A stretch of DNA of 64,000 bases, from contig JARYHS010009186.1 in NCBI GenBank assembly GCA_031002005.1, positions 104,441,992 through 104,505,991 of the forward strand, given 5' to 3'. Below are positions 22,996-33,728 of this stretch, one piece after another (positions within the stretch are counted from its first letter, which is position 1; each line of letters begins with the position of its first letter). The translations under genes were made by a program, and so were the position numbers. The stretch comes from Vandiemenella viatica. Taxonomy: Eukaryota > Arthropoda > Insecta > Orthoptera > Morabidae. The notes beneath the pieces were generated by a model. That model was given only the letters and a program-made list of their open reading frames with translations, did not search any database and was not told the origin of the DNA.

Positions 22996-23235
22996 CGCAT
23001 TATGGAAAAAAGCAGAGGTGTGCAACTACCAAACATAGCATCATCAACGTTGATAGTAAGTAGTAAACAATCTAAAAATGTTCAAATTCAGGGTTACATG
23101 AAACACGATATAACAAGTTCTAAACAAAGTGTAAATTGTAACGCAGATTCGTCGCGGATAATACCTTGATGAGAGATTAAACGCATACGCCATTAACAAA
23201 TAATAACTTTTAACTTCCTCCTACATTTCACTGTG

Positions 23236-23345
23236 CATAAGAACGAAGTTTTTCTCGGCATTGAGAATTAGTATAGTCTTCTCGGAAGTCTAGCCGAGTA
23301 ATCAAGGTGTACTTCGGCGATCTGAAACTCCGTCGCCATCTTCTG
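23236..23345. repeat. Single diverged arm of the 14.4-kb palindrome family
   Basis: TTTCTCGGCATTGAGAATTA, then TCTAGCCGAGTAATC, TTCGGCGATC and GTCGCCATC follow the same order as the left arm at about 14345-14450. On the minus strand AGAAGATGGCGA, a 12-base loop and TCGCCGAAG keep the stem-then-GAA pattern. The second arm is absent, so the family exists as single arms too. Confidence 0.65.
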
Positions 23346-23464
23346 GTTTCTCTGTATCTACATACACTTCAGCTCTGAATATATCTATGCTTTTTAAGGG
23401 AATGAACAAAAACAATGAGGTAATTACCAAAGTACCAAGGAAGTAAATGATATGATAAAGTATC

Positions 23465-23755
23465 TGTAATGGGTGTGACCGAGCGGGGCGGTGTAACGGT
23501 TAGCGTTCTCGCCTCGCATTCGGGAGGACGGCGGTTCGAATCCCCGTCCGGGCATCCAGATTTGGGTTTTCCATGGTTTCCCCAAATCACTTCAGGCAAA
23601 TGCCGGGATACTTCCTTCAAACGGCCATGGCCGATTTCCTTCCCATTCCTTCCCCCATCCTTGCCCCCCATCCTTGCCCCCCATCCTTTCCCGTCTCTAA
23701 AGACCTCGATGTTAAAAAGAGACGTAAAGCAGTTACAAAAAAAAAAATGTATTGG
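23465..23755 (+). mobile_element. SINE-1, full length, best-preserved copy
   Basis: The element runs 23477-23747. The tRNA-like head has an A box GGTGTAACGGTTAGCG and a perfect B box GGTTCGAATCC, matching RNA polymerase III internal promoters. The core CATCCAGATTTGGGTTTTCC is followed by CCATGGTTTCCCCAAATCAC and AAACGGCCATGGCCGATTTC. A CCATCCTTGCCCC unit repeated in tandem follows, then GACCTCGATGTTAAAAAGAG, CGTAAAGC and poly-A. Possible target duplication: TGTAATGG (23465-23472) and TGTATTGG (23748-23755), 7 of 8 identical. Confidence 0.95.
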
Positions 23756-23877
23756 ATGACAGCATGAGGGTGAAGAGAATATTGGGAACGTACAAACCGT
23801 ATGTTGGTGATTAGGCTTGGAATGATATTGGTCGTAGAATTAGTAGTAGTGCATGGAAGAGAAAAGATTACCGGAAG

Positions 23878-24110
23878 TGATATGTGAGCAGTAACGCTCC
23901 GTCCTCGAAACCGGGAGGAAGCGGTTTCGAATGTTCGTCCGCCCATCCAGATTAGGGTTTTCCATGGTTTCCCCAAATCACTCGACGCGAACCCAGGATG
24001 GTTCCTACAAATGTCCATGGTCTAAATACTTCCCGTTCAAAGCCCCTCGTACTTCTTTCTCCCTTCATAAAGACCTCGATTTCACAAGGCGCAAGGGCAG
24101 AAGAGAAAAA
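23878..24110 (+). mobile_element. SINE-1, diverged
   Basis: Begins GTGATATGTGAGCAGTAACG. The B box is altered (GGTTTCGAATGTTCG). The core is clear (CATCCAGATTAGGGTTTTCC, CCATGGTTTCCCCAAATCAC) and the tail reads AAAGACCTCGATTTCACAAG. It lies 130 bases from the previous copy in the same orientation. Differences throughout mean the two were independent insertions, not a recent duplication. Confidence 0.88.
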
Positions 24111-24445
24111 TTAAAAAAGTGAAAATGGAAAATATTGCCATGAGAACAATCTGGCACTCGATATCATGCATAAGGGAGCGTAAAAATTTTGTTTTTTAAG
24201 TAAATGAGTCATTGATTGGAATAAATTACCAAGCAAAGTGATGAATAATTTACAAAAAAAGCTAAGAGTATTTAAAATTCAAATTTATAAATGAGTAATG
24301 TAGATTGGTGGAGGAATTTACACTCAAAGTATATAAATTAATAATAAAAATAATAATAATAAGTCGAAGAAGAAAGGAGTGAATAATAGATCACCAGGGA
24401 AATAAGCTCCGAATGTGCTCCATCGCAATTAAATTCAATTTATTA

Positions 24446-24491
<46 letters not shown>

Positions 24492-26245
24492 AAAACAAGC
24501 ATTTAACGTCAGCGTAAAATTTGACATCAAGGATAATACTGTTGTCTCTGCAGGTAGGATATAATTTTCTAATGCTAGTTCACTATTTTATTTTCATTTG
24601 TGTGCATTAAACTTGGATGGTGTATGTGATACAGAATCGTAGAAAAAATCTTTACTGACCAGCCAACACAAAAGTGAAGTATCTATGTGAAAACCGTACT
24701 GATATGTGAATTTGAATTCCATTAAATCTAAGGCCTTTTGTGACCATTTAATTCATCCTACACATGTTAATGTGCTGCCAAGATTGGTCCCTGCAGAACA
24801 GAAAAAAATGTTAACCGACACTTTTTTCTATAATGATTCTCGACCCTAAAATGTATGTTTCACAAGAATGAACCATGCTAGCGCAAAGATCGCATGATTG
24901 GCAACAGATGGCAGTTCCCCTGGTTATAGTTACACTGTCCTATCGTGTACAGAACGTTACATGTCAGTAACATAAAGTTGAACAGAGCAAATACCGCTAT
25001 CAGATTAACTATAATACAAGCGTGCCCGCCGCTTTCATAAACTAGATACTGATTTAAAACTGATAGACCTGACGCTGATAAGTTCCATGGAATTTGTAAT
25101 CAATATTAACGAGCTCATCGCATCACAGGAACCAACAGATACATTTTTTACGATTAAAATGTTTAATATATGCAACAGCCGTTTTCGGAGAATTACTATA
25201 ACGAAGATAACCTGCAACATGTTTAGTGAATAAGGCATGACAACTACAGTGATGTGAACTCAACAAAAAATTGCAATAATGAATTTTTATCGTTACTAGT
25301 GGCCGTAACTTGGTCAAAAAAATTACGACTTACTTATGCCTAAACTATCGAAATGATTCTCATATTGTGGTGTAACCAAGGCAGGATAAGCGAAAAGTGA
25401 GCAGTGTACCAGGCGATAATATGCAAATTGAAGGGCGTTGCTCTGAACGCGTATCCTGTGAGACATCTCGACACAAGCGAACGAGCCTTTTTGATTGGGC
25501 GTGTGAACTAGCAGATCCCGTCAGGCGATTACAAGTGATGCTCTTAACGCAAACTTGAATGAAGAGCGATAGAAGTGTTATTTGAGTCTATGAATTTCAG
25601 GCAGGAAGCGTGTAGGCAAGACCACACCAAAAAGAACACAGAGGAACATCTTGTTGATGTTGCTTGTTTCTGTAACGTGTTCCGTCACGTTGTCCAATGT
25701 TTCCCATTGTTTATGTCAACAGATACAAAAGTTCGTTGAAGTCGACTGTTTCCAAAAGTAGCGGTCAAGATGAAAAGAAATAGAGGACTGTGGTCGGTCG
25801 TATTTGAAACTGTTCTGGTTTGGTTATTTTTACCTCAGTTGTTTATGTGGTACTACAAAAATGTTCGAGTGGACGAATGAAAATTTGATACACTTAATTG
25901 ATTTTTTATAAAGAAAATATAATTTAATTTACCTATCGTGATTTTGAATCAGTTATTAACCATTTTCACTGAAGTTACCTATATGTGATCTTGGATAACT
26001 GATGTAACAACATCACAAACTTCTGGTACAATTTTAGATATTGCTTGTTTCGATAATCGAAATAGGAACATCAATGAAGTAAAGTAGCTGGAATATTTAA
26101 GTCAGCAGTAAAGGTCCCATTGGAGATGCTGCGGCTCTGTAGTTTGTATTTTGTTTTTCAATAAACGATTCGTAATCATTAGAAATCAGTGATCATTCTA
26201 ATGAAGTTATTCATGTATGCATCCTCATCCTAATAACAAATCGTT

Positions 26246-26246
<1 letters not shown>
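24111..26246. other. AT-rich DNA with an (AT)n microsatellite
   Basis: An (AT)n tract spans about 24451-24487. The short minus frames at 25035-25317 are unrecognised. The 25.4-25.8 kb stretch is somewhat GC-richer but has no motif I can place. Confidence 0.45.

Positions 26247-26293
<47 letters not shown>
26247..26293. repeat. 47-base T run
   Basis: An uninterrupted T47 directly precedes a plus-strand SINE-2. It could be the complement of a poly-A tail from a minus-strand retroelement whose body is lost or unrecognised to its left, or an expanded microsatellite. The exact length is likely to be unstable and sensitive to assembly error. Confidence 0.85.
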
Positions 26294-26294
<1 letters not shown>

Positions 26295-26296
26295 AG

Positions 26297-26560
26297 GAGA
26301 GTGATGTGGTAGCTTATTAGTTAAGGTGCTAGATTTCTTTTTAAAAAAGTTCGTGGTTCCATCCCGGGTTTAAATAGGGAGGAGGGTCAGGAATTTTTAA
26401 AATTGAATTTGATCATATAAGCCAATCCAGGACGTTCCAAATCAAACTGCACGAACATAAAGAACTGGCCGTCCTACCTCTTAATTCAATTGCTTAGTAT
26501 GCCTCCATCGGGATGATCCAACCAACCTTCGGGTTGTTGACTAGGGTAGCTTCGACTACA
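26297..26560 (+). mobile_element. SINE-2, full length
   Basis: The head reads GTGGTAGCTTATTAGTTAAG (A box) followed by GTGGTTCCATCCCGGG (weak B box). The middle has ATTTGATCATATAAGCCAAT. The tail has GGCCGTCCTACCTCTTAATT, then TAGTATGCCTCCATCGGGA, GATCCAACCAACCTTCGGG and TTGTTGACTAGGGTAGC. This copy shows the element reads head to tail on the strand opposite to the other copies. Confidence 0.8.
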
Positions 26561-27539
26561 TGAAAAGACTTGGTATCATCCAGCATTTAAGTTTTTTTTT
26601 TTTTTTTTCTCAAAATAATATAAACTGCAGCATTTTCTGACAAAACATTATTATCCAATCACATCACCGCATAATAAAAATAATATATAATTATGATAAA
26701 ATGTTTTAATTTCGCACAAAAAATTAAAAATTATTTCTATTGGTATAGTCGGATCACAACTGTAAACAGTAACACAACTGTTCCTAAGTTAGGTTTTCTG
26801 CTGTGGACGGAATGTTTCTAGAAACAGAGTGCATCAGTTAGCAACAAGAAGTTCCTTCGTGTTCGTTTGGTATGGACTCACTATGACAATAGTGGTCTCC
26901 AATCACAAAAAAAACACTATTTCGAGAAACTGTTTTAAAATCTCACCATGAATGCAAAGAATCATGTGACCGAGACGCTGGTAACGCTGTGCGCGAATAG
27001 CCATCCTAGGTTGCTTTAACAACAGACTTATTTCCCATTTTTTCTGTTCCCATGGCCTATCGCATACGAACTGATGAATCCTCCATTTGTCTCTCAAACC
27101 CCTTCTTCGTAGATTACCGAAAATGCTTGGTGAGGTGGAGGGACGAAGCAACGAGGAGTGGTTTGGGAGCTCATCTGTCGTCACTGTAAACTGGCTTCCT
27201 ACCGTTACCAGCAGCCAGCTGCAGTTGGCGCCGGTTGCTGCCTTCGGCATCAACTGGGATTCTGGCCGCAATGAAGCGATGACAACAAGGATTTAATGGA
27301 ATTATAATAGAAGATCTCGTTGGCTGCCCCAGCTGACAACGGATCATGCTGAAATAGACGCCGATAAACTGCACTATACTTCAAACGACAGGACCCTCAC
27401 ACACTCTTTGGTTGAAAACGTTGCCATAAATAATTTCTCTTGGTCTACCGTCACTTATTAATCTATAAACATTCAAGAACAAATTTTAGTTGTTTCATGT
27501 TAATAAATGGTTATTTGTTTTATCTTATATCTTTAAACG
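26561..27539. other. Unrecognised region with opposing ORFs
   Basis: A 122-codon minus frame (26903-27271) and a 69-codon plus frame (27087-27296) cover the same somewhat GC-richer bases. The minus protein has no motif I recognise. A host exon is possible but unsupported. Confidence 0.35.
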
Positions 27540-27549
27540 AGCAATTCTT

Positions 27550-27593
<44 letters not shown>

Positions 27594-27870
27594 CGGATCT
27601 CGGAAACGGCAATGACGATTTGGATGAAATTTGATATTTAGATAACGTTTTGACTTTTAAGATTACCTAAATAGTGTTCTTCCCTACAAAAGAGCGAGTT
27701 TACAAAATACAAACCATTTTTTCACTCGTTATCTCGAAAACGGCACTAGCGCCATCTCGTAGACAATTCAGGTACCAGAAAGCCTACAAATAGTTTCTCC
27801 TTGATTTCAAAGAATATTTAAACGAACAGTTCTTGTATACTGGCTGATCCGTGGAAATATTAACACTGCA
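27535..27870 (+). repeat. Unclassified interspersed repeat, copy 1
   Basis: ACGAGCAATTCTTGTATG is followed by (TA)n (27559-27591). Then comes TCTCGGAAACGGCAATGACG, GATTTGGATGAAATTTGATA and TAGATAACGTTTTGACTTTT. A second half repeats the theme with ATCTCGAAAACGGCACTAGC, TTCAGGTACCAGAAAGCCTA and ACGAACAGTTCTTGTATAC. Related stretches lie at 28740-28930 (same strand) and 61860-62120 (opposite strand). No coding content. Confidence 0.65.
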
Positions 27871-28094
27871 AGTTTAATTGTAAAACATTTAAAAAGGAAG
27901 GTAATTAAAAATTTATCATTGGTTTTGTCAGAGGAGATACTTGACAGAAACTTCTTTGAAAATAAGATCGTCGCTTACTTTTGACCGTAAAAAGTGGTTG
28001 TTAGTTTGTGATTAAATACTACCACGCGAGGTATGAGCATAGTTTTATCAGACTAAATGAATTTAGCACTGATGATGTTCTATCATTACCGTGA

Positions 28095-28625
28095 CGTCAC
28101 AATCTGATGATGAATTCTTATAGAACTCGACGAAACATATCGAAAATAAAGAATAAATGTTTCTGATATTTCGCTTGGTTTTCGAGATATAGCATGTCAA
28201 AAATCAGTTATAGGTACAGTTCCTTGTGCTTTTGGCGACGTTTCTTCAGGTGCAGGCCGTATTTCAACCTAACAACAACCATTAGGAACAAAATAAAACA
28301 TTGAAAGTGCATTTCTTCCATATAGACATAGTGGTTTTGGTGGATTTCTTTTCTGGTTCAGGCCGGATCTAATGCTAACCTCTTCACTTGAGATATCAGA
28401 AAAATAAATTCTTTATTTTCGATTTGTCTCTACGAGTTTCATACGATTCCATCATCAAACTTGGCTATGGAGAAATAATATTCTGGTCCAGGTCGCATTT
28501 CAACCAACCACGTCAATTTTGAGGTACGATATCTCGAGAACCAGGCGAGATATATATATATATATATTATTTACTTTCAATTTTTCTCGTCGAGTTACAT
28601 AAGAATCCATCATCAAGGGTTATCG
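28095..28625. repeat. Cluster of three related modules, one plus and two minus
   Basis: A plus-strand module (28100-28195) reads CTGATGATGAATTCTTATAG, AACTCGACGAAACATATCG, AAAATAAAGAATAAATG and TTCGAGATATAG. Two complementary modules follow at about 28385-28480 and 28520-28625 with the same order (GATGATGGAATC, AAACTCG, CGAAAATAAAG; GATGATGGATTC, AACTCGACGAG). The spacers share a CTGGTNCAGGNCG-like motif near 28246, 28357 and 28478. The CTGATGA-to-GAAAC spacing is like Penelope-type termini. Classification is open. Confidence 0.55.
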
Positions 28626-28739
28626 TAGAATCCCCTGACTTACCAGAAATCTCGCACCAGTAATTAATCCCTGACTGGAATTAAGATTTCTATTTAATAT
28701 AATAATAGCATTTTTCTTTGAAAGCAATTTATGAGGCGG

Positions 28740-28930
28740 TCTAGCAAATGGATCTAGCGATTTGGATGAAATTTCATATGTAGATAACGTTTTTCTTTTC
28801 AAGTTTTTTACACTATTTTTTTTTTAAAAAGGAGCAATTTTTGTATTTGGTTTCTCGAAAATGGCTCCAACCTCACTACGTAGAAGGTTCAGGTACCTGC
28901 AAGCCTACTGATGTTAGTTAAGCTTCTCTT
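28740..28930 (+). repeat. Unclassified interspersed repeat, copy 2
   Basis: Shares GATTTGGATGAAATTTCATA, TAGATAACGTTTTTCTTTTC, GGAGCAATTTTTGTAT, TCTCGAAAATGGCTCCAACC and TTCAGGTACCTGCAAGCCTA with the repeat at 27.5 kb, in the same order. No coding content. Confidence 0.65.
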
Positions 28931-29712
28931 TGGTTAACTGTGCACCTCAAAACGCCTAGGAAGCCTTCAAGCCTTTTACTTTAATCAAATTTTACTCTAA
29001 ATCTTGGATATTGAACAGAAATGGAAAGATGCCGAGCGAGGATCGGTCACCCAGGTACTTTAAGTTAAAGTAAATAAATCCCTTGAGCTATTGTTTATGA
29101 ATTACATTAAATGAGCTTTTTATTGTGTTCTTCCCTGGATAATTATCCTCTTATATCAATTACGATATTATTAATAAGTACATTAAGAATGATTTGTATG
29201 AACTGATTTCTTTCGTCTATCATGTTTACTAATGATTGTGTCAGCAAATTTAGAAATGCCAATGATAGCAATAATAAGCTACACAAAACTTTTGTGTGCG
29301 GCGATGAAATTTCAGTTCAAAAACGTCTCCTGCTACTTAAGTAAAATACAGGTCTTCCACAACAATGTACACTTAAATACCGTGAGCAAATATACTGCAT
29401 CAGATCATAACATAAAAGTTTCAAAGGGAACCTTAAATTCAATTATAAACACACACTTTATCAAAGTTTGCGAGGTAACATACGTCTATATTAAACGAAT
29501 TATTCTGCCTAAAAGTGGTGATAGCAACAATGGCCAACTGGCGGACAAAACTGGAACCTGGCAACTGGTACAACTGACCTGTGCAGACAGCTATACAAGT
29601 ACGTAATCAAACGGCTCAGAGATGGAAGAGTGAATTGTGTTAATCCTGAAGTGACAATGAATGCCAGTGCAATTAATTACGAAGTATCTTTGATGTAAGA
29701 TCGAGTCTTGGT
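28931..29712. other. AT-rich DNA with an unrecognised 124-codon ORF
   Basis: The plus frame 29232-29606 is open for 124 codons but reads as composition-driven protein without recognised motifs. It ends about 100 bases before the hAT element. Confidence 0.35.
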
Positions 29713-29714
29713 TA

Positions 29715-30792
29715 TTTCTTGAGGCCAAATTACATGCATTTGCATATTAATCCCATTTTCACCTGTTATTGCATATTTTATCTAAAACCTAGTGATAATG
29801 CATTTTTTCGCTATTATTACAATATTTTTCGGTAGTGTACGTAGTTAATAAATAAAATCATACGTTTTAGCCAGCAAAACCTACTAGCAGCACAGCTCTT
29901 AGTCTACGACGACTCGCTGAAGATCTACGACCCACGTTTGGGAATGTAAATAAAATGATTTCATCAACAAAGAAAACGTTTCTTAAGACACGTTCTCGTA
30001 ATAACGCCTATAAAAAAAAAATTGCCAAATGTGCCTTTACCTCCGAAACCAGTGGTAACTCGATGGGCGATGTGGATTGAAGCTGTACTGTTTTACAATG
30101 GACATATCGAGGCCGTTAAAGGTGTAGTAAACGACTTTGATAGTGGAGAGGCTATAACAGTTTTACAATACACGGATGCATTTGATAATCCTAGTGTTAA
30201 AACCATAGCTGTGTTTAGCACTCATTTTTCCTACAAACCTGCGAGTATTAAAAAGCTTAAAATTCAAGGTTTGAATTTGACTGAATCTATTCAGTTAATG
30301 AATAAAATTCGCATTGCCATAGGTATTTCTGTGTGAACTTAAAAGTGAAATTTGAAAATATTTTGAACAATAACCCAGGTTTCGAACCTTTGTTTCAAAG
30401 TGATAGTTTTAGCAATGGAACGGATGAATTTTTTCCAGAAACAATGACTGCACCCAATTTCGAAAACTACGCAGTTACATCAATGAATGTGGAACGGTCC
30501 ATATCCATTTATAAAAATATTTTGAGAGATCGAAGAAACAATCTTGCTATTGAATATTTGGAACAGTACCCGATTGTTACGTCTAAAAAACTTAAATAAT
30601 TGTTAATTATCGAATTTATAAATATGTTATTCAACTACATACTCATTGCATACTGATCTTGAAATAAAAAATCTAAAAATAACTGTTTTTTTATTACATA
30701 ATGTTGCATATTTTGACACTTTTCATACATATTTTATGCATTTTGCATGAATATTTTACTTTTTGTGTTGCATATAATTCGGTCTCTACTGA
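29715..30792 (+). mobile_element. hAT element carrying a CGGBP1-like transposase
   Basis: The transposase remnant sits between two poorly preserved inverted ends. The left has GAGGCCAAATTACATGCA (29721-29738); the complement of the right end reads GAGACCGAATTATATGCA, 14 of 18 identical. Repeated GCATATTTTG/GCATTTTGC subterminal motifs lie inside both ends, as is common for hAT transposase binding sites. I could not find a convincing 8-bp target duplication, so the outer limits are approximate. About 1.08 kb, compact and single-gene. Confidence 0.6.
29888..30598 (+). pseudogene. CGGBP1-like hAT transposase pseudogene
   Basis: The frame begins near LRRLAEDLRPTFGNVNKM and runs through SSTKKTFLKTRSR. 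It shifts at a run of ten A's just before 30022 and continues in the next frame as LPNVPLPPKPVVTRWAMWIE and AVKGVVNDFD. It shifts again near 30330 and ends with ENILNNNPGFEPLF, SMNVERSISIYKNILRDRR and LEQYPIV. These blocks, in this order, are the C-terminal two thirds of the CGGBP1-like proteins, which derive from hAT transposases and are common in insect genomes. The N-terminal zinc finger was not found. Two frameshifts make it inactive, but the protein is otherwise well kept, so decay is fairly recent. Confidence 0.82.
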
Positions 30793-31471
30793 TCAGTGAA
30801 TATCTGCTCATGAATTTTGAAGACAGGTTAATTGGATGAAGAAATTCCCAAATATTATTCTTAATTTTTCGTACCAAAAACGTACTTTCACTAGGGCATT
30901 GAGCGCTATGTTTAAATTTTCGACCAGTTGTTCGTTGCTATGATGGATAATAATTTCAATAAATGTTTCTGAAACAAAATCAATTAGGAACATCACTTAC
31001 AATTCAACTTCGGCAAATTATGAGTATCTGATCACTGGTATAAAATTCATAAATAAATTCAACACGGCAATATCTATATATATAAAAACTAGCATTTGCC
31101 CGCTGCTTCACGCGCGCGTGCCTTGGCAGGTGTAGAAATTATTTACCGATTTTATTCTCTTATCAGACATTAACGTGGAAAGGCATCAACTGTTAATGTA
31201 TTCTGAATAGTTTCGTTTGTTTCGGTTAATACGTTAGGTCCGGTTTTCATACTGATGTCAGAGAGTTGTTTTATTCATATTTTAACGTGATGCAATTGAT
31301 TCAATAGTAGAAAAGGTTCCTGAAAAATTGACAGTAGTAATTCGTGGTTGTAATTATTGTGCCAAGTATAAACATTTATTGTTTAGAAAGGCTTTTATTT
31401 TTGCGTTATAAGTAAATAAAGCAATGCTTAAGAGAAATAATATACTATCTTCAGCATACTTCGTAGGTCAC

Positions 31472-31738
31472 TCATTGTAATGCCTCTGTGTAGACCACGT
31501 TTCTGGTCTGATTGTTCATTGTACATATGTACAGGCGTGATCTGCCACTCACCCTGGAGCAAGCAACGTATAGCTGGCCGTGCGAGAAACATGGGCCTAC
31601 GGTTCCTAGTGTCTGTCCCTGAGACTTGTTAATTGTCATGGCAAAACATAACGTTACGGGAAATTGTAGGCGCTTAAATTTGAACGGGAAGTTTGAAGGA
31701 ACCAATGTAACGTTAAGAAAGCTGATATTATAATCATT
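31472..31738 (-). pseudogene. PIF1-like Helitron helicase, C-terminal part (Helitron A)
   Basis: Continuous minus frame ending near the 3' end of Helitron A, as expected for Rep-helicase proteins. It reads FPFKFKRLQFPVTLCF, then AMTINKSQGQTL (SF1B motif V region, ATP-coupled DNA unwinding), FSHGQLYVACSRVSG (motif VI) and NQTRNVVYTEALQ at the end. The segment between TLGTVG and PCFSHG is shorter than in the copy at 49 kb, which keeps the full SVCDIDLENPCFSHG spacing, so there is a small deletion. No rolling-circle Rep domain is found in the rest of the element. The element is therefore non-autonomous. Confidence 0.9.
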
Positions 31739-31996
31739 ATGTGTAATTTTTTTGGCGATTTTATGTGTAAACTTTGCCTGGGATTATATAGCTAGGTATA
31801 AGCTTTGTTAAGGATGTATCTGTGGATATAATGAAAAATATTGTATCCATGATACTTAACTAAAAAAAGTTTATTTTTAAATGTGGATGCCGAGGTTGCA
31901 ACATAACCGCGGTGCCATAAATTTATGTAAATATAGCAGTCATCTACGACTTAGTCCTCTTGGAAGTGTGCTGAAATATAAAAATTCGTTACTAAC

Positions 31997-33029
31997 AATC
32001 ACAGCATCTCAATTTTTCTGATTTATTTATTTTTTGTTGTTTGGATATTGGTTTTATTTAATGTTGATACACCCTCAATTATTCCTGCTTTAAAATAGAA
32101 ATTTACGTGAATTGGAGCTACTCTTGATTTCAAATCGTCGTATCATTACTGTCATTATTTCAGTCAGATATAATTAATCCAAAAATGTCGAGATGTGATC
32201 ATGGTACAGTTTATGTAGTAACGTGCATGTAACTGAAACAATTTTTTCTGAGTGGCAACATTATGGCAAGTTGTGAATCGCTTGAAATGCAACCTGACAG
32301 CTGATATGATGCTTTGTTATAGGCCTAAGAGACGATGCCTGCAGCTTTATAATCTACGCGGTGTAGCATTAGGATATGAAACATTTTTAATTTAAGTTTC
32401 TTTCAATATAGCCGTATTTTCTATGTAATTATTTCAGTCGCATGTAAGTACCTGGCGAAACAACAGCCTGGACCAGATGACAATTGACTCGTTTTGTTTA
32501 GCATCAGGCATAACGGGTTTAGTTTTAAAATTTACGCGGTGTAGAATAGAATTTTAGGATGCCTACCAATAATCACAGCATCTCAATTTTTTCTGATTTA
32601 TTTATTTTTTGCTGTTTGGATATTGGTTTTTATTTTATGTTGATACACCATCAATTATTCCTGCTTTAAAATAGAAATTTACGTGAATTGGAGTTAATCT
32701 TGGTTTCAAATCGTCGTATCATTATTGTCATTATTTCAGTCAGATATAATTAATTCAAAAATGTCAAAATGGATCACGGTACAGTATATGTACTAATGTG
32801 CATGCAACTCAAGCAATTATTTCTGAGTGGCAAAATTATCGCAAGTTGTAAATCGATTGAAATGCAACCTGGACAGTGATGACAGCTGATATGCTTTGTT
32901 ATAGGCCAAAGGGACGATGCTTTTAGCTTTATGTGTAGCGGTGTAGCATTAGGATATGAAAATTTTTTTATTTGAGATTCTTTCAATATATCCGTATTTT
33001 CTATGAAATTATTTGAGTCGCATGTACCT
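31997..33029. repeat. Direct duplication of about 0.46 kb inside Helitron A
   Basis: Unit 1 is 31997-32452 and unit 2 is 32571-33029, same orientation, 118 bases apart. Both run from AATCACAGCATCTCAATTTT through TTTAAAATAGAAATTTACGT, TCAGTCAGATATAATTAAT and CGGTGTAGCATTAGGATATG to GTCGCATGTA. They differ by scattered substitutions and small indels, roughly nine tenths identical by eye. No coding content was recognised. The duplication arose before or during spread of the element. Confidence 0.88.
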
Positions 33030-33728
33030 GAATTTTCTGATGCCTAGTTATATTTGCACGTTATAGCCACGAGACATATTAATCGAATAAAGTACTTCCA
33101 AATATGTGCAATTCCGCACAAGTCATTATGAAAGAAGTATTTTTTATTACTTGCTGATATTTATAATAGCTGTTTTTCAGACATCGCTCTTAGATAAAAA
33201 ACTGAATTTCGTATTAAGTATTGGCTTATTGTGGCTGTATTGTACAGCGTTCACATAGCAATTTTGTTCCAGAGACAAACTGTATAACTGTCTACCAGAG
33301 ACAATAAATGTCTTCAATATTAGTAATATAACTTTTTCGTAATTCAACAGACCTGTTACGATTCAAGTAAATGCTGATTATACTTGATTCACGTATTCTT
33401 TTTATTTTAAAGTACTGCGGTCCAGAAAAATGAATCGCAGAAGTAAAAAAAAAAAAAAAAAGGAAATCCTATATTTTGTCAGGTCTCTTTATGAAAGGAG
33501 TGACCGTCTGAATGTGTATAATTATCTGTGGTCTACAGTTTCACATTTCTGAAGTTTTTTACTGACTTGCTTCTTCCCATGGTACATATTAGTCGTTAGC
33601 TACTTCTGCAGATGTTGATCAGCAACATTAGCTTTAAAAATTTGCAAATTGATGCGGTAGTTTATGCGTTATTAGAGATCAAGCCTCACTACAAACGCAG
33701 CTTGCTTACAGATTTATAATAGTATAGA

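Larger units (their letters stand above)
31089..33728 (-). mobile_element. Helitron A, nested in the 5' end of Helitron B
   Basis: On the minus strand the element begins TCTATACTATTATAAATC (33728 downwards) after an A. It ends in a palindrome-containing CACGCGCGCGTG segment, AGCAGCGGGCAAATG and CTAG (31092-31089), followed by T. Insertion between A and T with TC...CTAG ends is diagnostic for Helitrons. It is 2,640 bp and contains a helicase tail and a 0.46-kb direct duplication. The A at 31088 and T at 33729 are adjacent in the uninterrupted Helitron B sequence, so it went precisely into an AT dinucleotide 16 bases inside B. Confidence 0.88.

Noticed and set aside
23477..23550. tRNA gene call in the SINE-1 head
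   Set aside because: A and B boxes are good, but the segment continues directly into the SINE core, and the anticodon and acceptor stems do not pair as a tRNA.
23369..24122. Cluster of protein-like ORFs on both strands (for example 23369-23671 and 23469-23759)
   Set aside because: They are translations of SINE-1 copies in different frames and strands. The same peptides appear wherever a SINE-1 lies (14.1, 21.2, 22.0, 22.8, 44.7 and 57.2 kb), which mimics a conserved protein family.
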